A stretch of DNA of 64,000 bases from Arachis hypogaea. Lineage: Eukaryota > Streptophyta > Magnoliopsida > Fabales > Fabaceae. The notes beneath the pieces are model-generated. The model worked only from the letters and a program-made list of their open reading frames with translations, did no database searches and had not been told where the DNA came from. Numbering within the stretch: the first letter of the stretch is position 1; every line of letters starts with the position of its first letter. A program made the translations under genes and the position numbers. Below are positions 13,143 through 23,864 of the stretch, piece after piece. The stretch covers positions 16,999,878 through 17,063,877 of the forward strand of contig NC_092054.1 in the NCBI RefSeq assembly GCF_003086295.3, read 5' to 3'.

Positions 13143-13874
13143 ATGTATGGCGAAGCAACAATTAGTTCTAAAGGTAGTAAACAGCTCACTGATGTTTGGA
13201 TTGTTGATTCAGGAGCAACATGGCACATGACTCCTCATCGTGATTGGTTTTGTACATATGAACCTGTCTTGGAAGGATATGTGTTTATGGGAAACGATCA
13301 TGCTTTAGAAATTGTTAGAATGGGTACTGTCAAAATAAAAATGTTTGATGGTTCTATTCGTTCACTTCAAGGGGTAAGACACGTGAAAGGCTTGAAGAAG
13401 AATTTGTTGTCGATTGGGCAATTGGATGAACTTGGTTGTAAGACCCATATTGAAGGTGGGATCTTAAAAGTTGTTAAAGGAGCTCTTGTGGTAATAAAAG
13501 CAGAAAAGATTGCAGCAAATCTATACATGCTTGTGGGAGATACTTTGCAAGAGGCAGAGGCATCAGTTGCTTCAACAAGCCAAGAAGAAATGATGATGAT
13601 ATGGCATTGCAAACTAGGCTACATGTCAGAACGAAGCTTGAAGATTCTTGTAGAACGTAATCTCATTCCCGGGCTCAAATCGGTAAACTTACCGTTTTGT
13701 AAGCACTGCGTTACAAGCAAACAACATAGATTGACGTTTGGTAGATCAACTGCTCAGAGCAAGCACATATTGGAGTTGATTCATTCTGATGTGTGGGAAT
13801 CGCCGGAGATGTCCCTAGAAGGAGTAAAATATCTTGTATCATTTATTGATGATTACTCTAGGAGAATATGTTAG
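13143..13874 (+). pseudogene. Copia protease and truncated integrase
   Basis: An open frame of 243 codons. The aspartic protease motif WIVDSGATWHM lies near residue 20. A GAG-pre-integrase-like region with the zinc-binding pattern H-C-K-L-G then C-K-H-C lies at about residues 155-190. The integrase core starts at about residue 215 (HSDVW, then FIDDYSR). The frame stops right after the region of the first catalytic Asp. The remaining integrase, reverse transcriptase and RNase H are absent, and only about 55 bp separate the stop from the 3' LTR. This is a large internal deletion, so only protease could be made, and only as part of a fused precursor. Confidence 0.85.
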
Positions 13875-13929
13875 AACTTGAAAGAGTGAGAATATGTTGT
13901 TATGATTACTCTAGAAAAGAGTGAGAATA

Positions 13930-15541
13930 TGTTTGAATAAGGAGTATGAACACAATCCAATCAATCATGTGTCAAATAATTTGTTGTTATTATTATATTA
14001 AAATGTTAATATAATAAGGTCCTTGATTAAATTTAGAGATTTATCATTGTGATAGTGATCATAATATTGAGAGATAAATCTTTTATAATTTAATATAAAT
14101 TGTTCTTGGTCATAGGATTATTAAAAATGACATTAATAATCTGAAAAGACCAATATATATATAATGGTCTTCATTGGATGAAGATTAATAGATCTCATTT
14201 ATTAAATTATATATATAGATGGTGCATATAGAGATATGACCATTGAACTGACTCACTTTGAGAATTCCTAATGGTTATAATTACCGTATATTTGTCAATA
14301 GGATATTCTCAAGATGAACATAGTAATAGAGTTTCCTTTTACCTGCGACTGTCATAGTAATTAATAATGTATTTATTATACTTTGATTCCGGACACCTAA
14401 TACCCTAGGGTGCTAGTTGAATGGATATTGGGTATGATTTAAATACTTGTAGAATTAATTATTAGTCAGTAAGAAATCCATCAACTCTCGGTAAAGAGTT
14501 TGAGCTCTATGATTATAATGACTGAGATGAATGAAACATTGGCCAAGGGGATTGAATAAATGAAGAAATGAGTTTCTTAGGTCATTCACAGTTCATTATA
14601 ATAATGGTAACAAGTTAGAGTTTGACAATTAAACCATACTCTAAAGGTTAACCAAGAGCTGAAAAGATGAAATGAATTATACTTTGTTCTTCTAAAGTTC
14701 TTAGTAAAAATATATTACTTCATACTATCAGGTCGTTGAGGAGTATTGCTAGACGCCAACCTTGATTAGTAAATTTAGTATACTAATCTACTACCCGTTT
14801 AGTATTAAACCTATGGGGTCACATACTAACGAGTGTTCTAATCTTTGCTATAGAATTATTTAATTATTATTTTGATCTGATCAAATAAATAATTATATTA
14901 ATTCAAAATAGAATATTATTATATTCTTTGCTAGCACCAAGAATATAATAACAGTATGATAATTGAGAATATTAAATGAGATTTAAGAATAATTAGTTAT
15001 TCTATTTCTAAAGTTGAATGAGATCCTAACTGATTCTTTTTCAAATTGAGTTATGATATGATTCATAAATTTGAAGGATTCAGATTTAGAATTTCAAGAT
15101 ATGACAATATATGATTTAAATTTGAATTGAGATTCAAATTTAAAATCAGTAACAAATCTCATACTATATATATGTATGCAAAGAGTACAGGAAACAGATG
15201 AGAATGAAACACAAGGATTTTATTCCTTTATTTCTACACACATAAACGTATGTGAGTCTAATTCTTGGAGAAGAATTTTATGGCGTGCAAAGAATTGTAA
15301 GAGGTTTCTCAATTTAGATCAGATGTCCATTGGTCAAGGAGTTGACAGCAAAAGTTGGTCTCGGTGTGGATACGTATAGAGTCTTTGTACAATCGAAGAA
15401 TAAAGTTTTTACTAAAACGTCTAAAGGTATTTAGATCTGATCTATATATTATTATTGGAATAAAGTTTAAACACAAAAATAGATCTTTAGGATTACCTTC
15501 TTTTCTTCCGCTGCGTGTTATGAACACGTAGTAATCCTTCA
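13930..15541 (+). repeat. Copia 3' LTR
   Basis: Starts TGTTTG and ends CTTCA. Its body matches the 5' LTR at 8,595-10,201. It is followed by the ACTGC target duplication and by LINE sequence that continues the frame interrupted at 8,594. Confidence 0.92.
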
Positions 15542-15546
15542 ACTGC

Positions 15547-15655
15547 ATCATTAATTTCTTCGTTAGACGGCATCCATTCCAACTCTGCTGCCTCCTCCTC
15601 CTTTATCCGGTTAACCAGTCCATCATGAAATCATATCACCGGCGAACTCTCCTGA
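15547..15655 (-). pseudogene. LINE remnant, upstream part beyond the Copia insertion
   Basis: On the minus strand this short piece reads FHDGLVNRIKEEEAAEL followed by EWMPSNEEINDAVWDCES. It joins in frame to the LINE fragment at 8,594 if the Copia element and one copy of the ACTGC duplication are removed. The W-D-C-E-S codons span the junction. It corresponds to the start of the LINE reverse transcriptase domain. Sequence further right is AT-rich and not recognisable as LINE, so the element is 5'-truncated. Confidence 0.8.
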
Positions 15656-15659
15656 TGAT

Positions 15660-16925
15660 ATCAATTCTTATAAAAGTCTCTGATAACAACTTTAATTCTT
15701 TTTTAATTTTTTACTATCCTCTTATAAATAATTTATATAGTTTTTTTTATTATATTCTTTAATTTAATAGATTAAAGATTAATTTATCATAAATTTAAAT
15801 TTTATTTAAATATTTACTGCTAACTAAAGAATATTGTATGCATATAATAAAATTAGAACTTTCACACTTAAATAAATTAAAAAGTTAATCACTAAACTAA
15901 CAAATTAATTAGTACCTCTCATACTCTCATATGTAGTTAACTAGCAATAGTTGGGTACTTGGTATATAGGCTACCAATCTCATTTCAACTAATCGGATCC
16001 GATAAATAAGCCAATAGTGCATTCATCCAACTCAAGAGTATCATTTGGGGAAGGTTCGGAGCAAAAGTAATTAAATGGGTAAGATAGTAATTACAACAAG
16101 AAAATATAATATTTTTATGTATAAAAAATTATAAAATATATTAATTTTGTTATTAAATAATTTTATAATAAAAGAAAAAGATTATAAATTTGACACATAA
16201 GTAGAAAAACAAAATGTTTTATTAACAAAAAATAGATTTATTGAAAATCAAATCATATTTTGTAATATCTTAAGACAAAAAATTTCGGTGGCAATTTTTT
16301 ATTTTTATTTTTTTTTAATATTTTTGAACTTTTTTTCTAATATTTTGTTATAAAATATTACTTTTTTGGTTACAAACACAACATTTATTTTGTACCATTT
16401 TTTTAGATACTAGCAGTGTATATATAATTTTTTTTTTAAAATATTTGATTATGAATTGATTTTTCAAATAAGCTAAATCAACATCTAGATAACAAATAAT
16501 AATATAGATGGTTAAAATTATTACAACATTTTTTGTTTATAATCACATTTTTAAATTGTAACCATAATGAATAAAAACCGTAGATAAAAACCTAAAATAT
16601 TATAGTTAACATCTTACATGGAACTAAATTATTTTTAAGTATAATAGAATTAAAGTTCTACAAGTTTAAATAAATACAACCGTTTTTACTCGTAACATTA
16701 GTATTTAATATATAGTAGTATAAGTTTAAAAAAGAAAAGAATTTTATAAAGTGTAAAGACATTAAAAAAAAAGTCAAATTCTTCTTGCATGTTATAACTA
16801 ACATAAAATCTAACAATTATGTAACAAAATGAATATAAATAAAAAATAAAATAAAAAAATCATCATGTAATACTAAATTCTATTTTTTTTTTTTTTTTAT
16901 AAAATAATGCAACACATGTTCCTTG
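15660..16925. other. AT-rich spacer, nothing recognised
   Basis: AT-rich DNA with T and A runs and no conserved frame or paired repeat that I can support. Confidence 0.5.
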
Positions 16926-16929
16926 GCAA

Positions 16930-18343
16930 ATGCAAGAGGATATTTGTGCATAATTCAATTGGTTTTACCTTTTTAGGACATCTTTCAACAAAAATAAAAT
17001 ACCAACGCTCTCTTGATCTATACTTTCCAATGGGCTCATCGCGGGTTGTCTTAAAGTATTTATTTGGTCATTTTTTTTATCTCCAGGCGAAAAGAAATAC
17101 CATTTCTTCTCCTCATACCATGTCATACTTTAAAAGGTATATACAATATAAAGTTGAACTTTCTTAATGAAGTTCTCATTAATTGGAATTCATAACCAAC
17201 AAAAGCCTTTTCCATTATTCAATATATTTCTAGATTCTGGTGGCTCACTGTAGATGAAGTTAAAATTGTTCGGGTTAGATGGTTCCAAAGTGGATAAATT
17301 AAGGGATGTATAAAAAAAATAAAAGAAAGTGAATTGTGATTTTTTTAACTATTATATAGATGGTGAGGAGCAGTAGAAATCAAAATATTTTTTATAACAA
17401 GGACATATTACACATGGATAAATTGATAGGAACAAATTAAAGCCGTTATTGTGAATCAGTAGTGTATTGAAAGAAGAGTGAATAAAAATGAATATATACA
17501 AATTATAAAAGAAGCATGAGGTGGTTCTGGCGGCTGTGTCTTATAGAGTTGAATGTAATACCTTTGTGATTGGTAGATATCTGGAGAGTACAAAATGGCA
17601 ATGTGAACTACATCATGGGAGAATTAACAAAAAAAACTCAAGAAGGGATAGATCTCCTAGTTAAGTTACAAGTTGCTGTCCAAATTACTCTTGAAGACGC
17701 AGGGGTAAAGGAAGAGGAATTAAGAGTATGCATTGACAACAACTACATGGCAAGTTGGATAAATGGGAAGAGAGATATGTCGTACGAGCTGAACTTTTTG
17801 AAGAATAAAATCTTTAATATTAAACATATTTTTCAAAACTTGTGTGTTGAATGCAGGCTATGAATGGCTTAAATGAATAGGAACATAACAAAAACTATAA
17901 ATGGTGCAATAAGTCGGAGTAAATCACTGAATGTAGAGAGTTTATTATATAACAATTTGTCATGTCTTTTGTTTGTTGATTTTGTTTAAAGCCTATTAGG
18001 TATGTTTTAGTGGTTAGATTTTATGGCACTTTTGACATGATTTACAAATCAAAACTCTTCTCTCCAAATTTGGATAGAGTATTAATCAATTATCTAAAAA
18101 AAACAAGTTAAACTAATTCAACAAACATCAATTGTGATCATACTATACTCACCATCCGTTTAACCAGTTAATTTAACAAACACCCAAACTCAAAAATACA
18201 TAACTCAAAAGATAAACAAAAGTCATATTATATAGAGTAGTCTATTTTTGTTCACTTCTGAACAAATCCATGTCCAAAACAATCTAAATCACAAATCAAA
18301 ATAATCTAACTCATCAATCTAATGCTCTAGGCTCACTTGAAAA
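16930..18343. repeat. direct repeat flanking the PPR gene, copy 1
   Basis: Colinear with 21,038-24,196 on the same strand. Shared blocks include AGAGGATATTTGTGCATAAT at the left, GTTCTCATNAATTGGAATTC, the RNase H-like remnant in the middle, and GGCTCACTTGAAAA-type sequence at the right. This copy lacks the hAT element and the long-TIR element present in copy 2, so it gives an approximate empty site for both. Confidence 0.82.
17470..17880 (+). pseudogene. RNase H-like (RVT_3 type) remnant, copy 1
   Basis: The frame 17,570-17,863 and flanking codons encode a fragment with CIDNNYMASWINGKRDM near its middle, followed by ELNFLKNKIFNIKHIF. This resembles the second half of the plant RNase H-like family, where an Asp is followed by a W-I-N-G segment and an amphipathic helix. 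The upstream strands and the final Asp motif are missing or frameshifted. A parallel copy at 22,330-22,705 is broken differently. The family call is from pattern memory and is tentative. Confidence 0.4.
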
Positions 18344-18911
18344 GACGGTTAACTTCAGAGTATTGTATTTTGTGAAAGATAAAAAATTTGGAAGCCTTTA
18401 AAGTGAAACGTTAGCACAATTCTACATAAAATAAATTCCAATAAAACATGGTTCAAGTTATAAAATATCGTTTCTTTGTAAATCTTCAATCTTTTCTATT
18501 AGTTCTTCTTTTATTAGTATTTAGTATTTATTAAAATGAGAGATCTCTTTTTTTTTTATCTTTATTCCTATAATAAATAATGTATTTTTTTTTCTACAAA
18601 ACAATGCAATTACATATCATATCATATCATATCGGATATTAGTAGTAGCTGTAGTAAATTAATCGTTAAACATGCGATAAGTGGGTTAAAATGTTAAATA
18701 ATAACAGAATTAGTCAATGAGTTATAGCTCAAATGCCATAGTCTCTCCATACTCAATTAAGAAGTTGCGTGTTCAAGTCTTCTATCTTTGATAAAAAAAA
18801 AAAATTAAAAGCGCTAGCCTGCTACTACGAAACTGTGGAAAATCAAAAACAAAAGACAAGCATGGAGACGATAGAAGAATAGAGAGTAAGAGCATGTAAC
18901 ACAAAATCTGA
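18344..18911. other. upstream region of the PPR gene
   Basis: About 570 bp, AT-rich, with a poly(A) tract at about 18,791-18,803 and a short repeated ATATC motif near 18,616. I see no TATA box that I would defend. The 5' UTR and promoter of the PPR gene are presumably here. Confidence 0.4.
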
Positions 18912-20699
18912 ATGAATCGTACACACTTATTTCAATCACTGTTCAATCTAAGATTCATATTCGCCGGCGCCACCATCGGATACTGGAGGAGACCCTTCTC
19001 AGATATTGCAAGTACTACCACTTCATACAAGCATGAGCTCATTCACCGCCTCAACACACAAACCTTGCAGGAGGCACGTGGCTTCTTCGACCAAATCCCT
19101 TCCCCTCACGTGACCCTTGCCACCATCATGATTTCTGCCTACGCCTGCCACCACATGCTCCCTGAAGCGCTCGACCTCTTCCGCAAGATACCCTCTAAGG
19201 ATGTGGTTTCCTGGAACTCCATCATAAAGTGTTGTATATATTGCGGCAATTTCGCCACTGCATGGAAACTGTTCGACGAAATGCCACACCGAAATGTCGT
19301 GACTTGGACCACCCTTGTTGATGGGTTGTTGCGTTTGGGAAGAGTTGAGGATGCTGAGAGGTTGTTTTGGGCCATGCCAAATAGAGACGTGGCTGCCTGG
19401 AACGCTATGGTTCATGGATATTGCAGTAATGGCAGGGTGGAAGATGCCATGCGCTTGTTTTGTAGAATGCCCTTGAAAGATGTGATTTCTTGGACTTCAA
19501 TGATTGGTGGACTTGACCAGAATGGGAAGAGTGACGAGGCTTTGGTTCTCTTTGAGAAGATGGTGTGTTCTGGTGTTAAGCCTTCGGCTAATACCCTGGT
19601 TTGTGGGTTGGCAGCTGCTGCTAAAGCGTGGGCTTTTCACGCTGGTGTTCAGATTCATAGTTGTGTGTTGAAGTTGGGTTATTGTTGTTTTGATGAATTT
19701 GTAACAGCTTCACTTGTCACGTTTTATGCAAGTTGCAAGCAAATGGAGGCTGCATGTAATGTTTTTGATGAGGTTGTTCAGAGGAATGTGGTAGTTTGGA
19801 CTGCTCTTGTGACAGGGTATGGTTTGAATGATAGGCATCAAGAGGCATTAGAGGTCTTTGGGAAAATGATGAAAATGAATGTGGTTCCAAATGAATCTTC
19901 TTTCACAAGTGCTTTGAATTCATGTTGTGGGTTGGAGGATGTTGAGAGGGGGAAAGAGTTTCATGCAGCAGCAACTAAGATGGGTTTGGAAAGTAGTGTG
20001 TACGTGGGAGGTTCTCTTGTTGTCATGTATAGTAAATGTGGCTATATTGGTGATGCAATTTTTGTTTTTAAAAGGATTAGTGAGAAAAGTATTGTATCGT
20101 GGAACTCTATTATTGTCGGTTGTGCAGAGCATGGATGTGGCATGTGGGCTCTTACACTCTTTAGACAAATGCTGCGTGAGATTGATCCGGATGAAATCAC
20201 CTTAACTGGTTTGCTCTCTGCATGTAGCCGATCTGGGATGTTTCAAAAGGCGGAGTGTCTCTTCAGATACTTTGGCCAGAAAAGATCAATTACACTGACA
20301 GTTGAGCACTATGCATGTATGGTGGATGTACTTGGCAGGTGCGGAGAGCTGGATGAAGCAGAAGCACTGGTGACAAGCATGCCTGTGAAAGCAAATTCAA
20401 TGGTTTGGCTGATCTTACTGAGTGCATGCAGGATGCATTCTAATTTACATGTAGCTGAAAGAGCGGCAAGAAAGATATTTGAAATGGAGCCCAATTGCAG
20501 TGATGCATATGTGTTGCTTTCTAACATGTATGCAGCTTCAAACCGATGGGATGAAGTAGATGAGATAAGGAGAACAATGAAAGATAACAGAGTTGTGAAA
20601 CAACCCGGATCCAGTTGGCTAACCTTAAACGGACTGAGGCATGAATTTCTTTCTGCAGATACGTCGCGTCCTCTCACTGAGAAAAGCTGTACTGATTAG
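18912..20699 (+). CDS. PLS-class pentatricopeptide repeat protein, C-terminally truncated
   Basis: An intronless 595-codon frame, as is usual for plant PPR genes. The first 35 residues are rich in Arg, Phe and Ser with few acidic residues, which suggests a mitochondrial presequence. From about residue 45 to 470 there are roughly a dozen P/L/S repeats with hallmarks such as DVVSWNSII (98-106), NVVTWTTLVDG and DVISWTSMIGG. An E domain follows with MVWLILLSACRMHSNL and AYVLLSNMYAA, then an E+ block ending PGSSWLTLNGLRHEF. Such proteins bind organellar RNA and act in C-to-U editing or processing. The frame ends at SCTD just before a DYW domain that continues in another frame. Overall it recalls Arabidopsis At5g46460, from memory and unverified. 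It may be a functional E+ protein or an early pseudogene. Confidence 0.85.
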   Translation: MNRTHLFQSLFNLRFIFAGATIGYWRRPFSDIASTTTSYKHELIHRLNTQTLQEARGFFDQIPSPHVTLATIMISAYACHHMLPEALDLFRKIPSKDVVSWNSIIKCCIYCGNFATAWKLFDEMPHRNVVTWTTLVDGLLRLGRVEDAERLFWAMPNRDVAAWNAMVHGYCSNGRVEDAMRLFCRMPLKDVISWTSMIGGLDQNGKSDEALVLFEKMVCSGVKPSANTLVCGLAAAAKAWAFHAGVQIHSCVLKLGYCCFDEFVTASLVTFYASCKQMEAACNVFDEVVQRNVVVWTALVTGYGLNDRHQEALEVFGKMMKMNVVPNESSFTSALNSCCGLEDVERGKEFHAAATKMGLESSVYVGGSLVVMYSKCGYIGDAIFVFKRISEKSIVSWNSIIVGCAEHGCGMWALTLFRQMLREIDPDEITLTGLLSACSRSGMFQKAECLFRYFGQKRSITLTVEHYACMVDVLGRCGELDEAEALVTSMPVKANSMVWLILLSACRMHSNLHVAERAARKIFEMEPNCSDAYVLLSNMYAASNRWDEVDEIRRTMKDNRVVKQPGSSWLTLNGLRHEFLSADTSRPLTEKSCTD

Positions 20700-20701
20700 G
20701 A

Positions 20702-20992
20702 GTCAAGTTAAAGGAATTAGGTTATGTTCCTGATCAACAATTTGCTTTGCATGATGTTGAAGTTGAGCAAAAGGAACAAATACTGTCTTACCATAGTGAA
20801 CGGCTTGCAATTGCATTTCGGTTGCTTAGCACCGTCGAAGGCAGTACAATAACCGCGATGAAAAATATGCGAGTGTGTGGTTCTTGTCATAATGCAATAA
20901 AGCTTATGCGAAGATCGTAGATCATAGTAAGAGATACAAGCCGCCTTGTTACTTTAAAAATGGCTTGCGCTCTTGTGGGGATGTTGGTAGAA
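20702..20992 (+). pseudogene. broken DYW deaminase domain of the PPR gene
   Basis: Directly after the PPR stop, a different frame reads VKLKELGYVPDQQFALHDVE, then SYHSERLAIAF and MRVCGSCHNAIKLM. These are the conserved zinc-binding HSE and CxxC motifs of the DYW cytidine deaminase domain. An in-frame TAG follows at about 20,918. After a second frameshift the tail reads CYFKNGLRSCGDVG, where the family ends in D-Y-W. So there are at least three lesions: a frameshift near 20,695, a stop with a short loss near 20,918, and a frameshift near 20,945. The terminal DYW triplet is also changed. Without this domain the protein would need a partner deaminase to edit RNA. Confidence 0.85.
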
Positions 20993-21209
20993 CATAAGAT
21001 GATAAGATTACTCCTTTAGTCCTTTTAGACGCAACTGTAAGAGGATATTTGTGCATAATCCAATTGGTTTTACCTCTTGGGGGCATTTTCCAAACAAAAG
21101 ACCAACGCTTTCTTGATCCTAACTGACTTGGGCTTCCCAATGGACTCATTAGCCCGTTATCTTCCACTTCCAGTATTTATTTGATCATTTTCTGTCTCTA
21201 GGTGAAAAG

Positions 21210-21959
21210 TAGGGTGTATAGGTCGAGTGAAATCGGGTTTGATGTGACCCAGATCCGGTCTAAAATATACATCGGGTCTATTTATTAGATCCGAACCCGA
21301 CTCTAGACTCGATGAAACTAATACATTTTCGTACCACAATTATACCGGGTAAAAACCGAGTGAAAATCGGGCCGTTAACATTACATTACGTTGATACCTT
21401 CTTGTAAGCTAGCATGTAAAAATATCTAAATTTTCAAGACTTCAACCATTATTTAACATGGTAAAATTCACTTAGAAAAATATAACAAGAACCAACTTTT
21501 TTTCAAAATTAAAGTATAACCACAATCAATATTAAAGCATAACCACAATCAATACTAATATTGTTTAATAATACCAAATATTTAAATCAATACAAATAAC
21601 ACAATATTATGTATTAGTCTAAAGTCTTATGCATTCTAAACATAAACATTAACTTATAGTCTTATAATGACTAATAACACAAAATATTAAGGTTTACAAT
21701 ACTTAAATTTCACATAAGAATAGTCATGATCTATTATTAATAACACAAAATATTAATTGTGTATGATGACTGGGCCACCAAGCCGACTTCAGGTGACCCG
21801 AGTTATGGCCCAGACCCGACCCGACCCGAAATAATGACCGGGTCTATTTTTGATACTCTTATCCGATTCTAAACCCGATAACATCACACCAAATTAACCC
21901 CTAAAGTGTTCGGGATCGGGCCGAGCCTTCGGGCCGGACCCGAGTCATGTGCACCCCTA
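21210..21959. mobile_element. non-autonomous hAT-type element, copy 2
   Basis: About 750 bp, colinear with the element at 3,118-3,860. The ends are TAGGGTGTATA at the left and TGTGCACCCCTA at the right. Internal AT-rich blocks and the subterminal GACCCG clusters are conserved but more mutated than in copy 1. The expected 8-bp duplication is not evident. Comparison with the repeat at 17.09-17.15 kb suggests that about 55 bp of host sequence is missing at the site. Confidence 0.8.
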
Positions 21960-22329
21960 AAGTTGAACTTTTTTAATGAAGTTCTCATCAATTGGAATTC
22001 ATAAGTCAAAACCAACAAAAGCCTTTTCTATTATTTAATATATTTCTAAATTCTAGTGGCCCACAGTAGATGAGGTTAATGTTGTTTGGGTTGGACTTAG
22101 TAATATTAAGACATGTTCCAAAATTGGGTAAACTAAAGGATGTATAACAAAAGTAAAAGAAGGTGAATTGTGATTTTTTTTTACTATTACATAGATGATG
22201 TGGAGTGGTAGAAATCAAAATATTTTTTATAACAAGAACATATTACACATGGTGAATAAATTAAAGACATTGTGAATCCGTGGTGTATTGAAAAAAGAGT
22301 GAATAAAAATGAATATATACAAATTATAA

Positions 22330-22705
22330 AAGAAGTAGATACACGAGCTGGTTTTGGCGGTTGTGTCTTACGTAGAGTTGAATGTAATACGTTTGTGATT
22401 GGTAGATATTTGGAGAGTACAAAATGGCAATGTAAAGTACACCATGGGAGAACTAACACAAGAAAACTCAAGAAAAAATAGATGCTCTCTTAACTAGGTT
22501 ATAAGTTGCTGTCTGAATTACTTCTGAAGACGCATGGGTGAAGGAAGAGGAATTAAGAGTATGCATTGACAACAACCACATGGCAAGTTGGATAAATGGG
22601 AAGAGAGACATGTCGTGTGAGCTGAACTCTTTAAAGAATAAAATCTTTAATATTAGGCATGTTTTCGGAAACTTTCGTATTGAATGCAGGCTACGAATGG
22701 CTTAA
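22330..22705 (+). pseudogene. RNase H-like remnant, copy 2
   Basis: Parallel to the remnant at 17,470-17,880. It reads RAGFGGCVLRRVECNTF, then after frameshifts KEEELRVCIDNNHMASWING and SLKNKIFNIRHVFGNF. The GFGGCVLR stretch fits the first strand of RNase H-like folds (usually G-G-A-G-x-V-L-R), which strengthens the tentative family call for both copies. Several stops prevent translation. Confidence 0.42.
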
Positions 22706-22842
22706 ATAAATTGGAGCATGACAAAAACTATGAAGGGTGCAACAAGTTGAAGTAAATCACTGAAGGGAGTTTTATTATATAACAATTTGTCATGACTTTT
22801 GTTTGCTGATTTTATTTGAAGCCTATCAGGTATGTCTTGGCA

Positions 22843-23864
22843 CAGGATTCTCATATGTTTGGATTATTTAATGGTCATATAATAAAATATGTTTTTTAAG
22901 TTTTTTAATAACAGTTAAATAATTTTTATTTAATTTTAATTATAAATTAGTCTTTTATATATATATATATATTATTTTATTATAAAATTTATATTTTATT
23001 TTATAAATTATTATTTTATTATTTATCTATTATGTTTATTAACCGTTAAAAATAAAAATACATCCGTTACAAATTAATTGGTTTTTTATTCTTGATCTGT
23101 TACCTCTGTAAACGCTAGTGAAATCGTGTTTCTTGGTAATTCAATCAATTGAATGTTGGACGAGAGTATGGGCTTTTTCATAATTCAATTGATTAAATTT
23201 TGCATGGCAATATGGGTTCTCAAAATTCAATTGATTGAAATTATTACATAATGGATTGAACTGCACTTAGAATGTGAGTATTCTTATTCAATTGATTGTT
23301 CGTTACCAATCGAACGAAGTCTTCAAAGCAACATAAGTTTTCACAATTCAATCCATTGGTTATGTTATCCAATCAATTGAATTGTGCATTGCTATATGTT
23401 AGCCCATTTAAAATTTTTCTCATTGTGTTTATAAATTATTATTTTATTATTCATCTATCTTATCTTTAAAATTTTATCATCAATTTTTAAATTTTTTATT
23501 TTGATTTAGATACTCTGATCTTATCTTTTTTAATATTAAGATTATAAATTCGTGAATAATCTATTATCAATTTATTTTTCAATTACTCAATCTTATAATT
23601 GGAATCGTTTATCAATTTCCTTTATTTTCAATTTTTTTTTGTTTTGGACGATTAATGAAAGATCTATTTCGTTATTGTTTTTGTTTTTAACGGTTAATAA
23701 ATATGATAGATAAATAATAAAATAATAATTTATAAAATAAAAAATAAATTTTATAATTAAATAATATATATAAAAAATTAATTTATTATTAAAATTAAAT
23801 AAAAATTATTTAACAGTTATTATTAAAAAACATTATAAAATCATTCTAGAACCATCGAATTCTG
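22843..23864. mobile_element. 1-kb element with about 200-bp terminal inverted repeats
   Basis: The left arm (about 22,843-23,060) and right arm (about 23,675-23,864) are inverted complements. The ends are CAGGATTC and GAATTCTG, and both arms carry ATTAACCGTTAAAAA or its complement at their inner limit. The interior holds several copies of CAATTGATTG-like motifs in both orientations. Long TIRs suggest a non-autonomous Mutator-like element, but I cannot identify the 8-9 bp duplication expected. Its absence from repeat copy 1 at about 18,015-18,025 supports insertion. Confidence 0.72.

Larger units (their letters stand above)
8595..15541 (+). mobile_element. defective Copia LTR retrotransposon inserted in a LINE
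   Basis: The element is complete at its ends: 5' LTR 8,595-10,201 and 3' LTR 13,930-15,541, flanked by the 5-bp duplication ACTGC at 8,590-8,594 and 15,542-15,546. A primer-binding site matching initiator tRNA-Met (TGGTATCAGAAC) starts at 10,203, directly after the 5' LTR. The interior (about 3.7 kb) holds a long palindrome, a degenerate repeat array, a second LTR-end/PBS-like junction at 12,268, and gag-protease-partial integrase sequence. Most of integrase, all of reverse transcriptase and RNase H are missing, so it could only have moved in trans or was deleted afterwards. Confidence 0.92.

Noticed and set aside
19023..20677. Several open frames on the minus strand and in other frames of the PPR gene
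   Set aside because: Shadows of the PPR coding sequence; the plus-strand frame explains the conservation.
22006..22481. Small open frames on both strands in repeat copy 2
   Set aside because: The only supportable signal is the RNase H-like remnant on the plus strand; the rest are chance.
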